Under the pieces are notes generated by a model. The model saw only the letters and a list, made by a program, of their open reading frames with translations. It had not been told where the DNA came from and did not search any database. This document shows positions 61,865 to 64,000 of a stretch of 64,000 nucleotides of DNA, in pieces (the first letter of the stretch is position 1; the number at the start of each line of letters is the position of its first letter). The stretch comes from Achromobacter xylosoxidans. Its GTDB lineage: Bacteria; Pseudomonadota; Gammaproteobacteria; Burkholderiales; Burkholderiaceae_B. The stretch lies in NCBI RefSeq assembly GCF_014490035.1, contig NZ_CP061008.1, positions 6,572,001 through 6,636,000 on the forward strand, in the 5' to 3' direction. The translations under genes and the position numbers were made by a program.

Positions 61865-64000
61865 ATGAAGACCATCAAGCCGTTCCGCCTGGGCCTGCTT
61901 ACCCGCCCCTACCGCTGGCAGCGCCGCGACGTGCTGGGCGTGGCGGTTTTCGCGCTGGTCGATATCGCGCAGGCGCCCACGTTGCTCATGGACCAGGAAC
62001 TGTGGAAGCTGGCCGGCGCCGAAGCCGGCGGCCTGCTGGACCTGGCCACGCCCAAGCTATGTCCGGAGGTGCTGGTCGCGGGCCACGCCTACCCGCATGA
62101 TCCCGCGAGTCCCGGCGCCTGCGCCGTGCGCCTGAAGGTGGGCGCGATCGACAAATCATTGCTGGTCTTCGGCGACCGCTACTGGCTCGATGGCAAGGCC
62201 ACCGCCCCCCAACCCTTCGAGCGCATGCGTCTGGACTGGAGCCGCGCCTACGGCGGCCCCGGCTGCGCGGAGAACCCGCTGGGCATCGGCGCGCAGGAAG
62301 AAGACTTCAACGGCGTGCGCGTGCGCCGGCTGCCCAACATCGAGCACCCGCAGGAGCGCGTCGCGTCGCCCTCCCAGCGCGTCGCCCCCGCCGGTTTTAC
62401 GGCCATGCCCATGGACTGGCCGCAACGGGCCGCGCTGCTGGGCCGCCAGTATGGCCAGCAGTGGCTGGAGCATGACTTCCCGGGTTTCGCGTCCGACATG
62501 GATTGGCGCTTCTTCAATGCCGCGCCGCCCGACCAATGGGGCCCCGCAAATTCGGCGCTTGCTGGCGGCGCCGACTTTGAGCTGTGGAACATGCACCCTG
62601 AACACGAGGTGCTGCGCGGCCGCCTGCCCGACTGGCGCGCCCGCTGCTTCGTCAGCCGCCAGACCGACGGCAGCGCGCTTGAAGAAGTCGCGCTGCGCCT
62701 GACCACGGCCTGGTTCTTTCCCGACCGCGCGCAGCTGGCGCTGATCTGGCACGGCGCGCTGCCGGTGCGCGAAGATGACGCCGCCGATATCCTGCACATC
62801 ATGCCCGCGCTGGAACACGCCGGCCAGGCGCGCGACATGGCGCATTACCAGACGGTGATGGGACAGCGCCTCGAGACCGAGCTCGGCGCGGTCCATGCCC
62901 TGCTGGATGCCCAGCTCGTGCCGGAAGACATTTGCGGCGAGCTGCCGCAGGCGGCCATGGAAGCCACGGTCCAGCGGCCGTCGAACCGCAACCTCCATGC
63001 CGGCGCGGCACGGCGGCATGCCCGCGAGCGCGAATCGCTGCTCGCCCAGGGCCTGGATCCCGACCTGTACATGGTTCCCCTGGAGCCGGCGTCAAAGGCG
63101 CCGGACCTGGCCGACCTGCCTCAGACCATCCTGCGCATGCAGCAGGAGCTGGAAGAGGCCAAACGCCTGTCCGGCGGACCCGCCGCGCGCGCGCTGGCCG
63201 ATCCCAACCTGCCGTCCATGGCCGCGGTCTCGGGCGTCGACGTGGACGCGCTGCGCAAGCTGGAAGATGACGGCAAGCTTCCCGCCGGCTTCGACCCGCG
63301 CGTGGTGAAGCGGCACATCGCCGACTTCGATGCCAACCCTCACGCGCAGGCCGAGCGCGGCGTACAGCAAGCCGCAGATTCGCCGCCATCGCTCAGCCAA
63401 ACCCTGGGCCCGCAGGTGCATCAGGCCTATCAGCAATCGGCGCATCAGTTCGCGCCGCCCCCGCCCATGCCGCCGCTGCGCGCACGGCGCACGCGCATGA
63501 AGCTGGAAGCGCGCCTGAAGGGCGATCGCGATTGCCGGGACATGAACCTGACCGGCGCGGACCTGAGCGGCATGGATCTTTCCGGGGTCGACTTCCAGCG
63601 TGCCATCCTGGCCGGCGCCCGGCTCGCCGGCGCGCGGCTGGACGGCTGCAACCTCGCCGACGCCGTGCTGGCCGGCGCCGACCTGACGCGCGCCAGCGTG
63701 CGCGGCGCCGACATGTCGCGCGCGAACCTGGGCCGCACGCAATGCGTGCAGACGGACTTCACCGAAAGCCGCATCACGGAGACCATCTGGGACCATGCCA
63801 GCTGCGAGGATTGCAGCTTTGCCGGCAGCGTCTGGCTGCTGGGACGCCTGCATCAGGCGCGCTTGCGCGGTTGCGACCTGAGCGGCGCGTCATTCGAGCA
63901 ATGGGCCGCAATGATGGCCGCCTTCGAGGATTGCCGCTTTCACGAAGCGCGCTTGAATCAGTGCGTGTTCATGCAGGGAACGATGGCGAACGCCGATTTC
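61865..64000 (+). CDS. DUF2169 and pentapeptide-repeat protein (5' part)
   Basis: The gene starts at ATG 61865 and runs open to the end of the window (at least 712 residues). Residues 1-290 are the DUF2169 domain (KPFRLGLLTRPYRWQRRDVL; MRLDWSRAYGGPGCAENPLG; ENPL and RLPNIEHP motifs), an adaptor/chaperone family that loads PAAR-linked effectors in other T6SS. A Pro/Ala/Gln-rich linker is followed from about residue 555 by pentapeptide repeats of the A(D/N)LxG type (MNLTGADLSGMDLSGVDFQR; NLADAVLAGADLTRASVRGA). Its position after vgrG fits an effector-loading or cargo role. The end of the protein, and any PAAR or toxin gene after it, lie beyond the window. Confidence 0.85.
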   Translation, partial: MKTIKPFRLGLLTRPYRWQRRDVLGVAVFALVDIAQAPTLLMDQELWKLAGAEAGGLLDLATPKLCPEVLVAGHAYPHDPASPGACAVRLKVGAIDKSLLVFGDRYWLDGKATAPQPFERMRLDWSRAYGGPGCAENPLGIGAQEEDFNGVRVRRLPNIEHPQERVASPSQRVAPAGFTAMPMDWPQRAALLGRQYGQQWLEHDFPGFASDMDWRFFNAAPPDQWGPANSALAGGADFELWNMHPEHEVLRGRLPDWRARCFVSRQTDGSALEEVALRLTTAWFFPDRAQLALIWHGALPVREDDAADILHIMPALEHAGQARDMAHYQTVMGQRLETELGAVHALLDAQLVPEDICGELPQAAMEATVQRPSNRNLHAGAARRHARERESLLAQGLDPDLYMVPLEPASKAPDLADLPQTILRMQQELEEAKRLSGGPAARALADPNLPSMAAVSGVDVDALRKLEDDGKLPAGFDPRVVKRHIADFDANPHAQAERGVQQAADSPPSLSQTLGPQVHQAYQQSAHQFAPPPPMPPLRARRTRMKLEARLKGDRDCRDMNLTGADLSGMDLSGVDFQRAILAGARLAGARLDGCNLADAVLAGADLTRASVRGADMSRANLGRTQCVQTDFTESRITETIWDHASCEDCSFAGSVWLLGRLHQARLRGCDLSGASFEQWAAMMAAFEDCRFHEARLNQCVFMQGTMANADF

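Overview
The window is GC-rich and densely coded. It looks like a chromosomal segment from a beta-proteobacterium of the Alcaligenaceae (Achromobacter/Bordetella type). Pointers are a Bug-type solute-binding protein, several DUF4148 secreted proteins, the cyaY / lptM-lysA and aroK-aroB-dgt arrangements, and a type VI secretion system (T6SS) laid out as in that family. The family assignment is an inference from gene content, not from a database search.

Region 1 (1-7.9 kb): the 3' end of a class III aminotransferase with a MurR/RpiR regulator; a four-gene minus-strand cluster (sterol-desaturase-like hydroxylase, fatty-acid desaturase, a ketoacyl synthase III fused to a haem-oxygenase-like diiron domain, and an unrecognised protein) that looks like an uncharacterised lipid pathway; a DapA-family aldolase; and free-methionine-(R)-sulfoxide reductase. 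Region 2 (8-22.5 kb): a class I/II aminotransferase, ubiA, a DUF1090 protein, three DUF4148 proteins (two in tandem), a saccharopine-dehydrogenase-like enzyme, malate synthase G with a divergent GntR-type repressor and two matching operators, two TetR regulators with clear palindromic sites, a very short membrane-protein gene, a nicotinamidase-like hydrolase, ssb and an MFS transporter. Region 3 (22.6-36.9 kb): uvrA, a glutathione transferase, LysR/Bug/M20 peptidase genes, dgt-aroB-aroK, PBP1A, cyaY, and lptM-lysA.

Region 4 (36.9-64 kb): a complete T6SS. One minus-strand operon runs tssA-tssB-tssC-hcp-tagJ-tssE-tssF-DUF3540-tssG-clpV; a second runs tssJ-tssK-tssL-tssM-tagF-kinase-like PEGA protein; between them, on the plus strand, are a lipoprotein (TssQ-like) and an FHA protein. 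Divergent from tssA lie vgrG, a small membrane protein and a DUF2169/pentapeptide-repeat protein cut by the window end, which together look like an effector-loading module. Many T6SS genes overlap by ATGA, implying translational coupling.

No rRNA, tRNA, CRISPR array, insertion sequence or phage gene was seen. The most interesting items are the KAS III-diiron fusion cluster, the TetR/DUF4148 palindrome set, the hidden 37-residue gene behind a perfect 26-bp palindrome, and the N-lobe-less kinase and DUF3540/DUF2169 elements of the T6SS.
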